A stretch of 64,000 nt of DNA from Limanda limanda. Taxonomy: Eukaryota; Chordata; Actinopteri; Pleuronectiformes; Pleuronectidae. Below are positions 24,060-62,500 of the stretch, piece by piece. The first letter of the stretch is position 1. Every line of letters begins with the position of its first letter. Both the position numbers and the translations under genes were made by a program. The DNA lies in NCBI RefSeq assembly GCF_963576545.1, contig NC_083648.1, positions 18,275,154-18,339,153 of the forward strand. Direction: 5' to 3'. Below the pieces are notes generated by a model. It did no database searches. It saw only the letters and a program-made list of their open reading frames with translations, and had not been told where the DNA came from.

Positions 24060-24245
24060 CATCACAGGGGCCACCGAATTGTCCTTGGGCAAAATACTGT
24101 ACCCTGCATTGCCCCTGGTGCTGCCCATAGAGGCGCTGTATGAATGTGAACACACAGAAACTCACTCACCCCCCATCAGCCACCTCAGACTACACATGTT
24201 CCTTACACACACTCAGAAACTCACTCACTCCCCCACACACTATCA
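24060..24245 (+). repeat. SINE body fragment
   Basis: Contains TTGTCCTTGGGCAAAATACTG and GCGCTGTATGAATGTGAA, the central part and 3' tail of fish AFC/V-type SINEs, with a degraded CACTCAC-rich end. Confidence 0.6.
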
Positions 24246-24554
24246 CACAGACACATGCTTTTTTTTCTTTACTTTCTAGTTTTTTCCATCATAAATATAA
24301 TTTGTTAATCTCAAGTTCTCAATGACATCAGCTTCCCATCAGTCTGTCATGCTCTATCAGTTGGCTCGTGCACGTCTCCATACTTCTAGGACTTGTTTCA
24401 ACTCACTGAAGTTCTATTTCTTATGTTACAGTAAGAAAGTTGTAATTTGTTGCCTGGGAACTTGTGAAATTCAATATGATGCTATTTGCTGCAGCCAGTC
24501 GATTCTGAGCAAGCTCTGCTGCTTGCTTCCACTGCATTTTTCAACAAAAGGCAG

Positions 24555-25500
24555 AGCCTGGTGGATCTCTCGCCTTAATTTGCAATGAACTCCATTCGGT
24601 TGAAGTGGGAGTCCATCACCTCCTTCGATGTGACCTTCTCCAAGTCCTCGTGGATCATTTGGACGAGAGCATTCAAGAGACGGCCCATCTTGATTTTGAA
24701 GGAGCCGCTTGCTGCAGCTGTGCATCAGAAACTCCTTCAAGCTTACCAGTCCGACAGGGACATGGACCTGGAGAAAACCAAAAGTAAACATTAAGACAGA
24801 AGCAACTCACATCCTTAAAAACAAAACACAGTGATATTTATAATTTCGATCGAACACAAAATGCAGTCAACAGGAATCAGTGTGTGAAGATTTGTTTTCC
24901 CCCTCAACTCAAATTCAACATCAATTTGAGCAAATGGAGGTTGGAACATGCAAAATAATGACGAGGTGCTAAGTTATAAAAAGATTATAAAAGAGGCTTC
25001 CAGTCATCCAAGCATAACTTACCGTCAGGGGCGTTGGCAAAGCTCAGCAGAGACTCCAGCAGAGCCTCCTTCCTCTCAAAGACCATCTCAACAAATTCCT
25101 GCTCGTTCTCCTCTGGGTCCATCATCTGGTCCTGCAGCTGAGTCATGGAAGCAGGAAAAACTTTCGGGGACAGACTCTGGATTGACCTACTCTTTCATCA
25201 CAGGCTGTTGGGACTGGAGGGAGCTGGAGGCTGAGACTCTGCTTCCTCAGTCCTCTGCTCAGTGGAAAATCTGAAGGCAACATGTACTTTTGGATGCTCT
25301 TTGCAGGACGGGCTCTATAGAAGGTTTAGGTTTGAGCACATCCTGTCTTGTCGCCCTCAGGTCACGTGAGGCCGTGCTTCTTGGCTTCCTGGAGAGGGCC
25401 ACAGGCACTACTTCCTCCTGTTCGCCATTCGTCTTCTCTGCTAACAACAGAGGAATTGGCATGAAGGTCAACGTGGTGTTTTCCTTTGCTCCTGCCACCG
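24555..25500 (-). pseudogene. Unrecognised minus-strand exons, possibly a gene remnant
   Basis: At least one exon-like block is well formed: 25023-25137, with AG acceptor, GT donor and an acidic, Leu-rich translation (DPEENEQEFVEMVFER...). A second block, about 24591-24774, follows an AG acceptor. It reads in frame for about 31 residues and then stops, while a different frame gives GSFKIKMGRLLNALVQMI up to another stop. That pattern suggests a frameshift. A third block, 25261-25500, is rich in Arg, Lys and Ser. I do not recognise the protein. It lies downstream of cdc73 on the same strand. Confidence 0.4.
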
Positions 25501-26189
25501 TGTCGGTGCAAAGAAATTAAAGAATTCTCCCAAAGAATTGTTTTTGCAAGCAAAGTAATCCAATCAATTCAAAGTGCAGCCAACCAAGTAATCCAAGGAA
25601 AACTAAGTGAGGCTTGAGCTGCACTCCCACACTTATGTGCCCTCTGCATAAAATAGGCTGCTCTTTAAATACCAGGGTTCCTAAATTTAATTGTTTGCTT
25701 ATGATCTGATAGAAGACAGGGAGGTGACATGCAGTGAAATGCATCATAGAAATGCCAGAAAAGCCTAACATAGACATAATAAATCCAAATACTGCAGAAA
25801 AGGCAGATAGAGATACGAGATGATAGAGAGATAATAGAGAAATCAATAAATAGACACAAACACTCCCACTATTTCTCCCTTATCACAGTAGTATCACCTT
25901 TGCATTTTACATTGATAACTGCAGTGGGCTGAAGGTTTGACTTACACTTAGTTTGTTACATTACTACAGAATGTTGGTGAGGAAAAGGAAGTGAAAGTGA
26001 GTCTCACTCAGTCAGTGACCTGCATTGAAGCATTTGTTTTTGTTTCACCACTCAGGTGTTCACTGGTTTCTTCTCTATTTCGTCGTGCGTCTCTATGAGA
26101 ATTGTTCTAATAATATATATTTTTTGTTCCTGTCTGGATGTGTGATGCTTTGCACACAGAAATTTATCAAAAAGAAGAAGGAAATTCAG

Positions 26190-26191
<2 letters not shown>

Positions 26192-26268
<77 letters not shown>
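26192..26268 (+). repeat. (TA)n microsatellite
   Basis: About 38 uninterrupted TA units. Confidence 0.95.
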
Positions 26269-26271
<3 letters not shown>

Positions 26272-26759
26272 TTGAGCCGATTAAAATAAATTAACATTTT
26301 AAATTAAACCAAGTATGTGAGATAATGCCAGTAGTTTCTGTATGAATAGATGAGAATGCAATATCTGTGTGGAAACAGTGTATCTGTATCAATATTTCAT
26401 TGATTTCTATAAATTAATATTTCTATGTATAGTGACAAAAGGATCTGCTGCACTCGCAATGCTTTAAGGCCCTGAAGAAATGTCACTACTGCTCGTTCAC
26501 CAACCAATTATTGCCCTGTGGTTGTAGGAATATGCCGACCAGTACATTCCCAGTCCCTCCAGGGGCTCCTGAGATGTTGCATTGACAATAATATTAGGTC
26601 ACCCTAACCTTTGACTACTACTCAGGTCCTCTTTGAGTCCCAGTGACAACTGGTCAAAGAAGTTCCCAGAAGACAAGACTTGATTTATAATTTCTAAGAG
26701 ATTCTATCCAGGTGTTTTTCAGTTACGTCAAAGTTCACGAGGTAAAATAAGTTGACCAC

Positions 26760-27096
26760 AATATAATCATGTTTATTTCTCCTTTGATCATGATTGAATC
26801 TCTTACAATGTAACCTTGATCATGCCGTTTCCTGTACAACTGAATGAATCTTGGCCTGATTGCTTTAACTAGGCATTGTTGTATTAAATTCATCAAGAAG
26901 AACACACCCTTTGACTATGTATCTACCCCAACCAGAGTGGGAGGGGTGAGCCAAACTGTTTCCCATCGGTGTGCATATTACAAACTAACCTTTGTCGTAT
27001 GCACCATGCTCTGAGCATTAAAGTGTGGCAATACTGTAAGAGATTTGAGTCTCGTTTCCTCATTGTTAAGGTGGGATTGTAGAAATTGCCACGACA
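26760..27096 (+). repeat. LTR fragment related to 11219-11638
   Basis: Alignable by eye to the LTR at 11219-11638 in opposite orientation. It contains TTTGATCATGATTGAAT and ends GAAATTGCCACGACA. CCAC on both sides (26756-26759, 27097-27100) may be the target duplication. The 5' TG end appears mutated. Confidence 0.55.
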
Positions 27097-27104
27097 CCAC
27101 CAAA

Positions 27105-27222
27105 ATCTAAATTTGAAGAAGTTCCCTCAAGGTGTTCTTGAGAGATCATGTTCACTAGAATTGGTTGGACAGAAAGAACGCCTCTGGCCACGTGGTCTCA
27201 CCAGCAGGAGGCATAAAAAACC
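27105..27222 (+). repeat. Fish dispersed repeat fragment
   Basis: The text TTTGAAGAAGTTCCCTCAAGG followed by a GAGGCATAA-type end matches the same dispersed family as 30490-30800. The hAT element at 27230 inserted at its end. Confidence 0.5.
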
Positions 27223-27229
27223 TCTAAGG

Positions 27230-28130
27230 CAGTGGTTCTTAACCTGGGTTCGATCGAACCCTAGGGGTTCGGTGAGTCACTCTCAGGGGTTCGGCAGGGG
27301 TCAGGACACACACAGTATAGCCCGGTTCACACTAGCAATGTCTGGCCGTTTTTGTCGGCCGTCAAAAAATTGGCTCCCCACAATTTTGCAGCACACAATT
27401 TTGCTTCGCCTGTCAGATTACAAATACTTAGTTGCTTAGTAAAAATGTGTTACACAAAATAAAATCAGCCCACTCGTATTATTCGTGACGTCACGCTCCG
27501 CTTGGCCGTCATTGGCTGCAGATGATCACGCCACATTGCTTAGGTTTGATATCTGTGCTGAGGGGAACTTGGTGCGCTCAGTAGTCGACTTGTGGCTGTT
27601 GTGATTGTACGTCATTCAGCAGAGACAGCTTCAACAGCAACTCTTCAGAACAACAACGCTCTCAACGTTTTGGTCTCACCAAATCGTACCATACCCCCTT
27701 ATTGCTAAGAAAGCCCTTGAGATACTCACACCATTTGTTACAACGTATCTTTGCGAGCAATCCTTTTCAAGGATGGTAGACATAAAAATTAAGAAAAGGA
27801 ACAGACTTTTGCGAAAATTATATGAGAGTGGCACTTGCCAAGGTCAAGACACGCATTTCTGAACTTGTATCTGAAAGGCAACAGCAGAAGTCACATTGAT
27901 TTGCAGTAAATATTCATTGAGTTATGTTTTTGTTGTTTTTCATGGTTGTTTTTGTTCTTTGAACACAGTGATTTTGTGTGCAACTGATGCATGGTTAATT
28001 TTGTGCACTAACAAAATATATACCTATGTTTTGAAGAAATCATATTGAATTTTCCAATTACGAAGGGTTCGGTGAATGCACTGATTAAGCTTGCAGGGTT
28101 CAGTACCTCAAATAAGGTTAAGAACCACTG
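27230..28130 (+). mobile_element. hAT (Charlie-like) transposon, internally deleted
   Basis: 901 bp with inverted ends CAGTGGTTCTTAACC / GGTTAAGAACCACTG. A perfect 8-bp target duplication CTCTAAGG flanks it (27222-27229, 28131-28138). It keeps a C-terminal transposase remnant (27605-27862). The rest of the transposase is gone, so it is not autonomous. Confidence 0.9.
27605..27862 (+). pseudogene. hAT transposase C-terminal (dimerisation) remnant
   Basis: An 85-residue frame. Its part about 40-70 reads PFVTTYLCEQSFSRM...KKRNRL, the hATC dimerisation motif of Charlie/ZBED-type transposases. N-terminal zinc finger and catalytic regions are missing; it ends shortly after the motif. Confidence 0.8.
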
Positions 28131-29016
28131 CTCTAAGGAAACTACCGAGAAAAAATTAAAGAACAAAGTAAACATTGACAAACTTCAAGAGGCAGCAGTT
28201 TGTTTCTCTGAGGCTTTATTGTCTATTTTTATGTGATGACTTAAAGCAATACTTGCATCATTTCTCTCCTCTAGCGTGACACCAACAAAGAAGAAAAAGA
28301 AGACTTAATCAGGGTCATTGCATGACCCAGATGTGCTGAACCGCCAAAAACTGATCCAGGAACTGGCTGCTTGACTGAGATTCTTTTATTGAGCCCGAGC
28401 AGAGTAGCTCTCTAAATTAAATCCCTTAACTGCATCTGCCTCTCTGCTCGAACAGGTTTCATAATTTATGTACATTCAGCCCACAAACACCCAAAATGGA
28501 AAAAAATATAAGTATAAGGGAGTCTCTTTCCTCAAACTGAGTGGCTGCACTGAGAGATCTTTTCACGTCTCTCAAGCTAAACATTTCTGAGCTGAATTCA
28601 TAATAATCAGTTTTTACCACAGACAAACCCAGCTCCCCCTCCACCCCCGTATGTTGCTTAACATCTCATTTAAATTGTTTCCACAGTACGTTGCCTTTTT
28701 TTTATATAAAACATATTTTGGTATTTTCGTTTAACTACATGAAAACATTAGAAAACAATTACAACAGAAACACAAATCCCATAAATCTCCTCTCCAGTGT
28801 CCAGAGCAACAAATCCAGCACATTGCATTAGGAGTCCCAGAGGAAGTGCAGGAGGAAGAGCACCGGAGGATCTGTCCCCCTCCTCCTCCTGTTGTCATGG
28901 AGATCGTATTAGAAGATGGGATGGCAGCTTGGATGAGAGGGGATACCTCGGCGAGAGCCGGGTCTGGAAGAGAATTTATTGGTGGGACTTTCGGGGATGG
29001 ACGCCGTGATCTGGGT

Positions 29017-54568
<25,552 letters not shown>

Positions 54569-56348
54569 TCAGATCAGATCCTGGGCAAGGTTACGAATGA
54601 CGCTCAAAGCTCCAAGGTCAAAGCCACAGACACTGAGGAAACCCCTGTCATCTGTGTTTGAGAGGGCGTGTCCAATAGAAGTCAGCACGCACATCACCAA
54701 CTTGGACTTAGTTCCTGATTTGTGTTGAAAAAATGCATATACAAAACAATTGTTGTTTTTGGAAAAATGCTTGAGTATGCAGGTTCACATTCACTTGAAA
54801 ATTCACCCTAAACTCTGATTGCCATAGAGAAAAAAAACTGGGTAAGATGGATGTGCATGTGTTTAATTAAATCAAATAAACTGTGTTCTATCACCCAGCC
54901 ATGTTAAAAACAAACATCCATCTGATCTAACATTACATGAATAACTATGTACTGGTCAATTGCCAATGCCATGGAAGAAATTAAAAGTCAGGGATAAGCT
55001 TTAACATAAATGTGAAATAGAACCTCATCTTTTTGTCTGATTAAGTCTGTAGAAACGGCAGAAGATTTTTTTCCTGGCCGTTATTTTCTAAAACAAGAGC
55101 ATATAGGTCAATTAAAAAGAAGCAAATTATTTAGCGTACTTCTCTGTGCTTTTGTAGAGACTCCACTGGGCTGGCAGCAAACGTCCACAATGGTTTGTTG
55201 GTCAGAATAACAAACACATTGACAGATTTTCCTTTCTCTCTGGCCCACGTGACAGGAAGAGTGCAGTCTGTGATTCCACCTGGAATCTGGAGCATACGGT
55301 GGAAAGGTCAGAGTTCAAGGAGTAAAATATGTTCACCGAAGTCAATGTGAACACGACACCTAACCTGGGCCAATCATTTATTAAAGGACTGGTAAATTAT
55401 AATGGTTCAGAAAACGTTCTAAACCCTTCAGTAATTTCGAACTCTCTGATGCTGTGACATGTCTCACCTTCACCAGTTCAACTGTTGCTTGTGCCAGAGT
55501 CATGTCAGCAGACACAGTGCATGGAACCACAGCTCCTTCAGAGTAGGCCAGCACCTCTGTCCTTGCAAAAATCTGCGCAGACACAAACGTCAAGAAAAGA
55601 TCTGAAATCCGTCGCACATTCGGACAGATACATTTTTCTCGTCTCACAAATCTCTAAACTAATCTGAGAATCATCACTGTGATATACACACGACGTGGGC
55701 CTGTGTAAACTCATCTTCATTAGCTGGTTTGGTGTGAGAGAGCCGAAGCAGATCCTGGTGCGTCCATCCCTCTCTCTGTTTACATTTGGTCACAGCCGCA
55801 GCCAGACTCATGGCATCCTGCTCGTTATACCAGTCGGACACTGCTTTCCTTAGGGCGCGTGCCCAAATCCCACACCTCATGCCCTCTTTCAGTTCCTTCT
55901 TATACTGAATGAAAGAAAACAGGTGGGCAGAGTTCCGACAGACTTCCTTCACAGCTTTAAACGGTGCCTGCCTCGTCTTCAGCTCGGAATACTGGGAGCA
56001 CAGGGCCAAGGCAAAGAAGGAGGGGTCGAGTCTGACAGCTCGGCCGTCCTGAGCGAACCTCTTGATCTCCTCCACCACCTCAGCACCCCGGCCCTGCTCC
56101 AGCCGGGAGAAGAGGGTTTCAGTGTTTTCCATGCTGACACGACCCTCCTCCCGGGCCGTGTATACGTCTCTTTCCGAGGCATAGCATAGGAATCGGCACA
56201 GTCTGACCTTATCGCTGATCTCCCATGGACAGCCACCGTCACCTGTTGAGTTCTGGGTGTGGTTGCTCGATGAGGCTAATATAGTACTTCCTGATGGCTC
56301 CTCAGTGAAAATGGACAAGGCCATGAAAAAATTAATGTTTTCAGACAT
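54569..56348 (-). pseudogene. ro60: Ro60 (TROVE2), central part missing
   Basis: Ro60 is a ring-shaped RNP protein that binds Y RNAs and misfolded small RNAs. Seen here: an N-terminal TROVE exon from ATG 56346-56348 to about 55690 (RLCRFLCYASER, RALRKAVSDWYNE, LRLSHTKPANE), and three VWA-domain exons: 55468-55572, 55140-55286 and 54569-54706. The last ends GALSVIRNLAQDLI with a stop at 54569-54571. About 160 residues expected between the TROVE exon and 55572 are absent; only some 120 bp lie there. They would include the rest of the TROVE ring and the DxSxS metal site. The later metal-site Asp (FTDNE in human) is Asn here (LTNKP). Probably a broken gene, or an assembly deletion. Confidence 0.8.
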
Positions 56349-59206
56349 GAGAATGTCCACACAATTGGTTCGAGAGCTACTCCGTTGAGTTTCCCTGGCA
56401 CACATGAAAAACGCAGCAGGAGATTCTCTGGACAGACCATGTCCACAAAAAACATAGAAATCTGGTGAGGCAGGTTATGTGTTTTTGTTTACAGCAAATC
56501 GAAACCAGCGTTGACCTCTGACATGGCATCACTTTTTCAGCCTGAGATACTTCTATTATTTTTGTCATGATCAGTTTTGTGTTCATTTTACAATCATCAT
56601 CAAAACGCCCACTTGCTGGAGGTGAGTCCTCTGGAGAATCTCCCACTAAGTTCTCATTTGCTTTCACTGGACATTATCCAGATATTTTACGAGGGGGCTG
56701 GCAGGAGAAACTCCAGAGAAATTCTGGAGTTTCTATTTCAGACATTTGCGTTCTCACATACAGAGAACATACACTCACTGGCCAATAATGATTGACAGCT
56801 GGTAAAGGGACACTGTGCTACTTCCTCACACATAATATACTAATAAATCGTGTGGAAAAATAATCAGTGGACTATCAACCACAGCTCAGATTCCAGAGTT
56901 CCAGTGATCAGCTGATAACCCAACAAAGCTGACTCCACCAGCTACTTACTCACCGCCTCTGAGCACCGACGAAAATAGTTTAAAGCCGATTACCGGACAT
57001 GGTGATACACAGAAGACAGCCACCAGCCCCACCGAGCTGTTTATACACATAAAAACCATTCATAACGCTAAGGTTAGATACAGCTAGACACCTCAGCTGC
57101 TGACCAGCCTGTAGGGCTCAAGCTGGCCAACATCACCAGCTCGCATGGGATGGGCAGCTGGCTCCTCACGACCCATGCCATGAGCCACACTTTGTGGGTT
57201 CTACTGCTCCAGCCCCGGTGGTTCCTCCAAACACTATAGCTCGGCTACAAGACGATGGAAACACAGGGAACTTACCACGATGTACGCGCACACTGCTCAA
57301 GTTAGTGATGAGGCTAAAAGCACCAGAGGGAGAGAGGAGGCCTCCTGTCAGAACGTCCGTGAGCCGGTGCGATGCTGCAAAGGATGCTGGGATAAAAAGT
57401 ACTGCCTCAGCATCCTCTCCACTGCTGAAGTCTCGCCGAGCACTAATTGACAAGTTATGTGTTAGATTTTTTAATAAACACCCTTTTAATAATACAAATT
57501 TAAATAATAATAATAATAATGGTAATAAAAATAATAATAAACCTTATTTCTATAGTATCTTTCCAAACTAGAGTTACAGAGTTGTGCAGAATCACAATCT
57601 TTTTTTATTGCCAGGCAGGTTTACACATACGAAGAATTTGCTGTGGTGTATTATAAGCATTCAAAAAAACTGACGTAAAGAACAACAATCAATCAGTTAA
57701 TTTTGATTTGTACAGACCATATTCACAAATCAACAATTTGTCTCATAGGGTTTAACAAGGTGCAACTTCCTCTGCCCTTAACCCCATAACAAGAGTTAGG
57801 AAAAACGTCCAAAACCTATTGACAGGGGGGAAAAAAGAAACCTCAGAGAGAGCCACGAGGGAGGGATCCCTCTCCCAGGACGGACAGACGTGCAATAGAT
57901 GGCACGTGTAACTGAGAACATAAACAAAATAACAGTATTCACAGCATTGATTAGAAGAAACAGTTTGTAACATAATGGTAAAGTGTGTCAATGTTAAAAA
58001 ATGTTGTACGTAGGAAAATGTGTGCTAGAAATGAAGGGAGCAGCAATGACTCATACATTGAGCAGTTATTGTCAGTAATAGTTGAGTATGTAACAATCAT
58101 CAGTAAAAGAACAAGCTTCATCTAACTGGACATTAAAAGCCATATATTTATCTCATTTCACCAAAACGTCTGAAAAAAGATTTTCCTCATTTCACTATTA
58201 ATTACTAATAAATTATTTATCACAGCTATATATTTTTGTTTCTTCTTAAAATGTCCATTCCTCTGTGTTGCATTTGTGGACACATTATTTGTATTCATTC
58301 ATACAGATTCTGATTCCTGATACTGCCTCTATTTTCTATAATCAAATCCCAAAATGCCTCTGGCCGGCTACAGAACATGAGAAGAGGCTCAGAGAAGAAG
58401 ATGATGATGTTAAGTGCTGACCCAATGCTTACATTGCATGAAGACTATTCATGCCACTCTTCTCTCTATGGACGGCTGATGACTCACATAGCCCTCCTGT
58501 GAAGTCCTAGTATAATAATGGTTTTGATGGAGCCTGACCGACAGGCCTATTCCACAGAGAACAATTTAGCCTGTCACAGTAGGAAAGATAAAGATGGCTG
58601 AACAGTGCATTCGAACAGAATCCCAAATTGGACTGTCTTATTATTCTCTTTACAACCAGACATTTCTTTTTAACCGAACACAGAACGAATCCATCCACAC
58701 AAATGTTTTTTGTGAAGAAATTGGCAGGAAAAAGGAACAGATTTACTGGAGATGGACTGAAATTGAATGCTTTTGGCTGAAACATATATGTGAATCCCAA
58801 TTTGAAATATAAAATATATTGTGTCCATTTGTTGGATTTTGTGAAAATGCACAATACAATACACAGCTGTTGACAATTGAGACAAAGGCTCCTTTCATCC
58901 AGCCTTACTGTGTTTGTACATAACCACTGGGGGGCAGTAGCACACAGACTGTAATATTACATCATGCATTTTTTATGACACACGAGGACGCTGTCATCCG
59001 GTCAGCTGACTTGTTCAGAGAGTTGAGCAACTTTCATGAATTTAAAACAAAATATAGTCCATAGCCCTGCAGCACCTACTGATGCATATGTGTCAAGGTC
59101 TTCTAATACTTTTATAAATATCGCAAACTCACAAAATACACAACAGTCCTGCAGTCATGTTCATTTCACAAACACAGAGTTTTCAGTCCTTTCATACATT
59201 ATGTTG
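56349..59206. other. Intergenic between ro60 and rgs
   Basis: No supported exon. An AAT-rich simple repeat lies at about 57500-57543. An open frame on plus at 57194-57571 runs into it and has no recognisable domain. Confidence 0.4.
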
Positions 59207-60409
59207 TTATAAACACATTTTTAGGTAAGAGGAAGAGTCTGCTCTGGGTCTGGTCTCTCTGTTTGTATCTGTATCAGACTCCGACTGGACGAAGCGGGGG
59301 AAGGAGCCATTCTCCATCAGGCTGTAGATCTTCTTCTGTGCCTCGACAAAACACGACGGACTTGGTTGCTGGAGATTCTGGCTGATGATCTCTCGTGTGT
59401 AGAAGTCTATGTTTACCTGAAAAGATATAAAAGAACACACATGTAAAATGACTGGACACTAAAGAAATCTTAAGACCTACCTTTTCTTTTTAACATTACT
59501 GCTACCTGCATCATTTTATTTGATTTATATATGGACTGGTTTGGTTTAATTTAATGTGTGGTGCATATTGCACAGTATGTTCAGCCACCTGTATCATCAC
59601 CACATCCGCAGAGTAACTGGTTGCTGTGGTTATTGTACAGTAAATGCATGAGGCTGGGCTGCATATTTCTTAAGACACATCCTTATTCTTGCTTTTACAC
59701 ATTAAAATGCATTGAATACTTTTTCCTTATGCCAAGCTTACATTTTTGGTTTGAGCACACATCACTGCACACATGTTCAAATGTTCACCTGTCTGGGAGA
59801 CTCGTCGCTGATGAACTCTTCATTAATCCTGGCTGCTCTCCTCGTCAGCTCGTCTGGACTGTCACAGGTTTTGAACTCCTGACACGCGAGCCAAAAGTCC
59901 AGGTTTTCCTCACAGAACTCGGACTTCAGAAAGTCCCGGAATGCTGTTCGTCCAACTGTAACACAAGAAAAGCCTAACCTCATTATAAAGAAAACCAACC
60001 ATCGCATTAGTGTTGTGTTGCTTGAAAGCAGAAGAACATTACATTTCTGTGAAAGTAGTGTCTCAAGTGATTCTTCCACATGGCTTACTTCATATGTTTC
60101 CTGTCTGTAGGTGGAAGAATAGTTAAGTTTTGGGATTTATTCACAAAAAATATCGAACAATACAATAGGAATATGCAGTTTAATCAAATTTAAACCCACC
60201 TGTTGGTTTTCCTCCATGATAATGGACCCCGGAGGAAATATTTCTGCACTTTTGACCTCCATGCGTTATGTCTAAAGAAGACAACTATGAGAATTCAAAT
60301 GTTCAATACTAATTTGAATATTAATGCAAACAGCATTTCATGTCAAACACTGTACTTACATTCTCTTTGTATCCTCGGGGTCCAGAGAAGTCCTAGAGAG
60401 CTCAGTCAT
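59207..60409 (-). CDS. rgs2: R4-subfamily regulator of G-protein signalling, RGS2-like
   Basis: GTPase-activating protein for heterotrimeric G alpha subunits at the membrane. Five exons on minus: 60360-60409 (MTELSRTSLDPEDTKR), 60200-60271, 60043-60104, 59789-59955, and 59207-59416. They give 186 aa with consistent phases. The N-terminus has an amphipathic basic stretch (AWRSKVQKYFLR) as in RGS2. The RGS box begins at SLETLLSQKF, with FLKSEFCEENLDFWLACQEF and YSLMENGSFPRFVQS. These motifs look closest to RGS2, but RGS1/13/21 are linked relatives and cannot be excluded. The tail after FVQS is short and polar, unlike human RGS2. Confidence 0.85.
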
Positions 60410-62427
60410 GGTTAGATTTGGATAACCCTCTCTCCTGGGCGAATCATAAATTGATGTCTCACTGAGCATGATGCCACTGAATCCACAGAGGAATGATCCT
60501 TAGATTTCAGATAGTTTTTAAATCTGACTGAAACATCCTGAACATCCTGAACATCACTCCACACCAATGTAGATGCAATCTGTGATCCGCCTCTGGTGTC
60601 TTGCTCTCTCTAACCTCTGCTGACATGCAGACTGATTGTTAAATACTGCAATTACAAGGAGCCACATGAATACTCATTGTACCTCAAACCTTGTGCTCTT
60701 CCTGAATGTTTAATAATAGAACAAAACATTGCTGTGTGTCGAAACCAGCCCCCATCACATTCTCCACACTTAAAAGCATCACATAGGCTGTTGAACGTCA
60801 TCCGTCACTTAGCTCACATTAAAGTCTGCTCTATTCTTAGTCACAGGTCAAGTGGTCATGAGTTTCTTTGAGCAGTTTTGCTTTTTCTTTGCTGTTACTC
60901 CATCTTTCTTTCACAGTCTGGATAACCTCCTCTCCACCGTCATTGGTGGGTCTTTATATTTGCCTATTTTTTATTTTTACTTTTTTTTAAATCACATGAA
61001 ATGAAATGAACAGCATTTTAAAGTGGAAGAAAAAGTAAAATGACTCTTTATAGAATTTATATTATAATGTGTTAGTACAATTGAAATAAGTGTGGTCGTG
61101 TATTTGAAACGTTGTTTTCATTTCCTGTGAAAGATCAGAAGTTGCAATATAGTCAAATGTGAGATATTTTAATATGAGCTTTAGAAAGTCAACATGGATT
61201 TACACTGGTATTTCTGCAGGTCCGTGGTTTAAAGTTTCCGTCTGTAATTGACAAGGGAGAGAGAGAAGGTAAATTATGGATATTCAACTTCAAGGTAATT
61301 ATCTTTGGGGACACATGAAATAATACTTCATTAATAGGAAGTAAAACACCTCCAATTACTTTCTCACCAATCTGACAAGTACCTGATAAGACATTTAAAC
61401 CGACACTAAAGCAGATCATCAAAAACCGCCTGAAACCACATGAAGCACAAATGGATGGAGATTACAAAATGGAGAGGACAGATTGCAAGATTGAAAACTC
61501 AAGTCCATGAATAACAAAGAAAAAACAGTTTTTTTTTTTTTATCTAGTTTTTCCTCATCAGTATGAATTATGAACTATTTGACACTTTTTCAGATCATTT
61601 TAAAATTAGTCTCACAATGGCTGTTCATCATATATCAATAAATCCTAAGATTTTGTCTCAGGATTATTAGAAGTCCTTTTTGGATGTTTAATCATTATTC
61701 TTGAATGTGTCATTATGTATAAAATAAAATAAAAATAATGCAATATTTCAAACCACTGCACTGCACCGCCACATAAATGTTTAAATCAGTCAGGTAATTA
61801 AATCAAGTATCAAATCTAAAAGCATCATTCTTAAAACAAATTAAAATATGGGTTTGCCAAAAGGCTGTATTTTATTTATACAAATTTCAGGACACCTTAA
61901 TTACTTAAGTCCTCCCTCTAAACTTAAAAACTTACACAAAAGAAACACACCACTATTTTGATTTAATAGATGCAGAGCAGAGGAAGCAGAATATCTAGGT
62001 CTGCTTTAACACACGTGTTACAACCTCACCATCATGAAAACACTCTGATAACACTGGTTTCTAGGCCACAGGAGACTAGAATATTCTACAAGCCATTTGC
62101 AGTTTGATGTAATTATGAATAAAATTCAGACCTGGTCAGCATCGTCGCCTCTCACCACTAATGTGGTAACATTTTGCAGCTTATAAGACAGTGTGGTTCT
62201 AAAATAAAGAGACTAGATTTTCCGAATAGGCTTTGAAGATTATGGTCATGGGTATACTATATATATATATCTAGTATACCATTCATTTGCATTTCACATC
62301 AGGGAAGCGTGGATGTATAATTTGGTTTAATATGATGCTTAGCTCCCAGAGTGGTTGTCCCTGTGTGTTCCACAGCTTCCTCCCACACTCCACTGAAAAA
62401 GTTGGCTTGAAACTGTTGAAACTGATG

Positions 62428-62500
62428 GATTTACATTACATTACTTGTCATTTAGCTGATGCTTTCATCCAAAGCAACTTACAATAAGTGCATTCAACAT
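62428..62500 (+). repeat. Fish dispersed repeat (CATTTAGCTGATGCTTTCATCC type)
   Basis: Contains ATCCAAAGCAACTTACAATA and AGTGCATTCA, a short repeat common in teleost genomes. Confidence 0.7.

Noticed and set aside
26025..26297. Open frames on both strands across the TA repeat
   Set aside because: Translations are Ile-Tyr repeats from (TA)n.
57194..57571. 125-aa open frame on plus
   Set aside because: Ends in an AAT repeat giving poly-Asn; no homology recognised.
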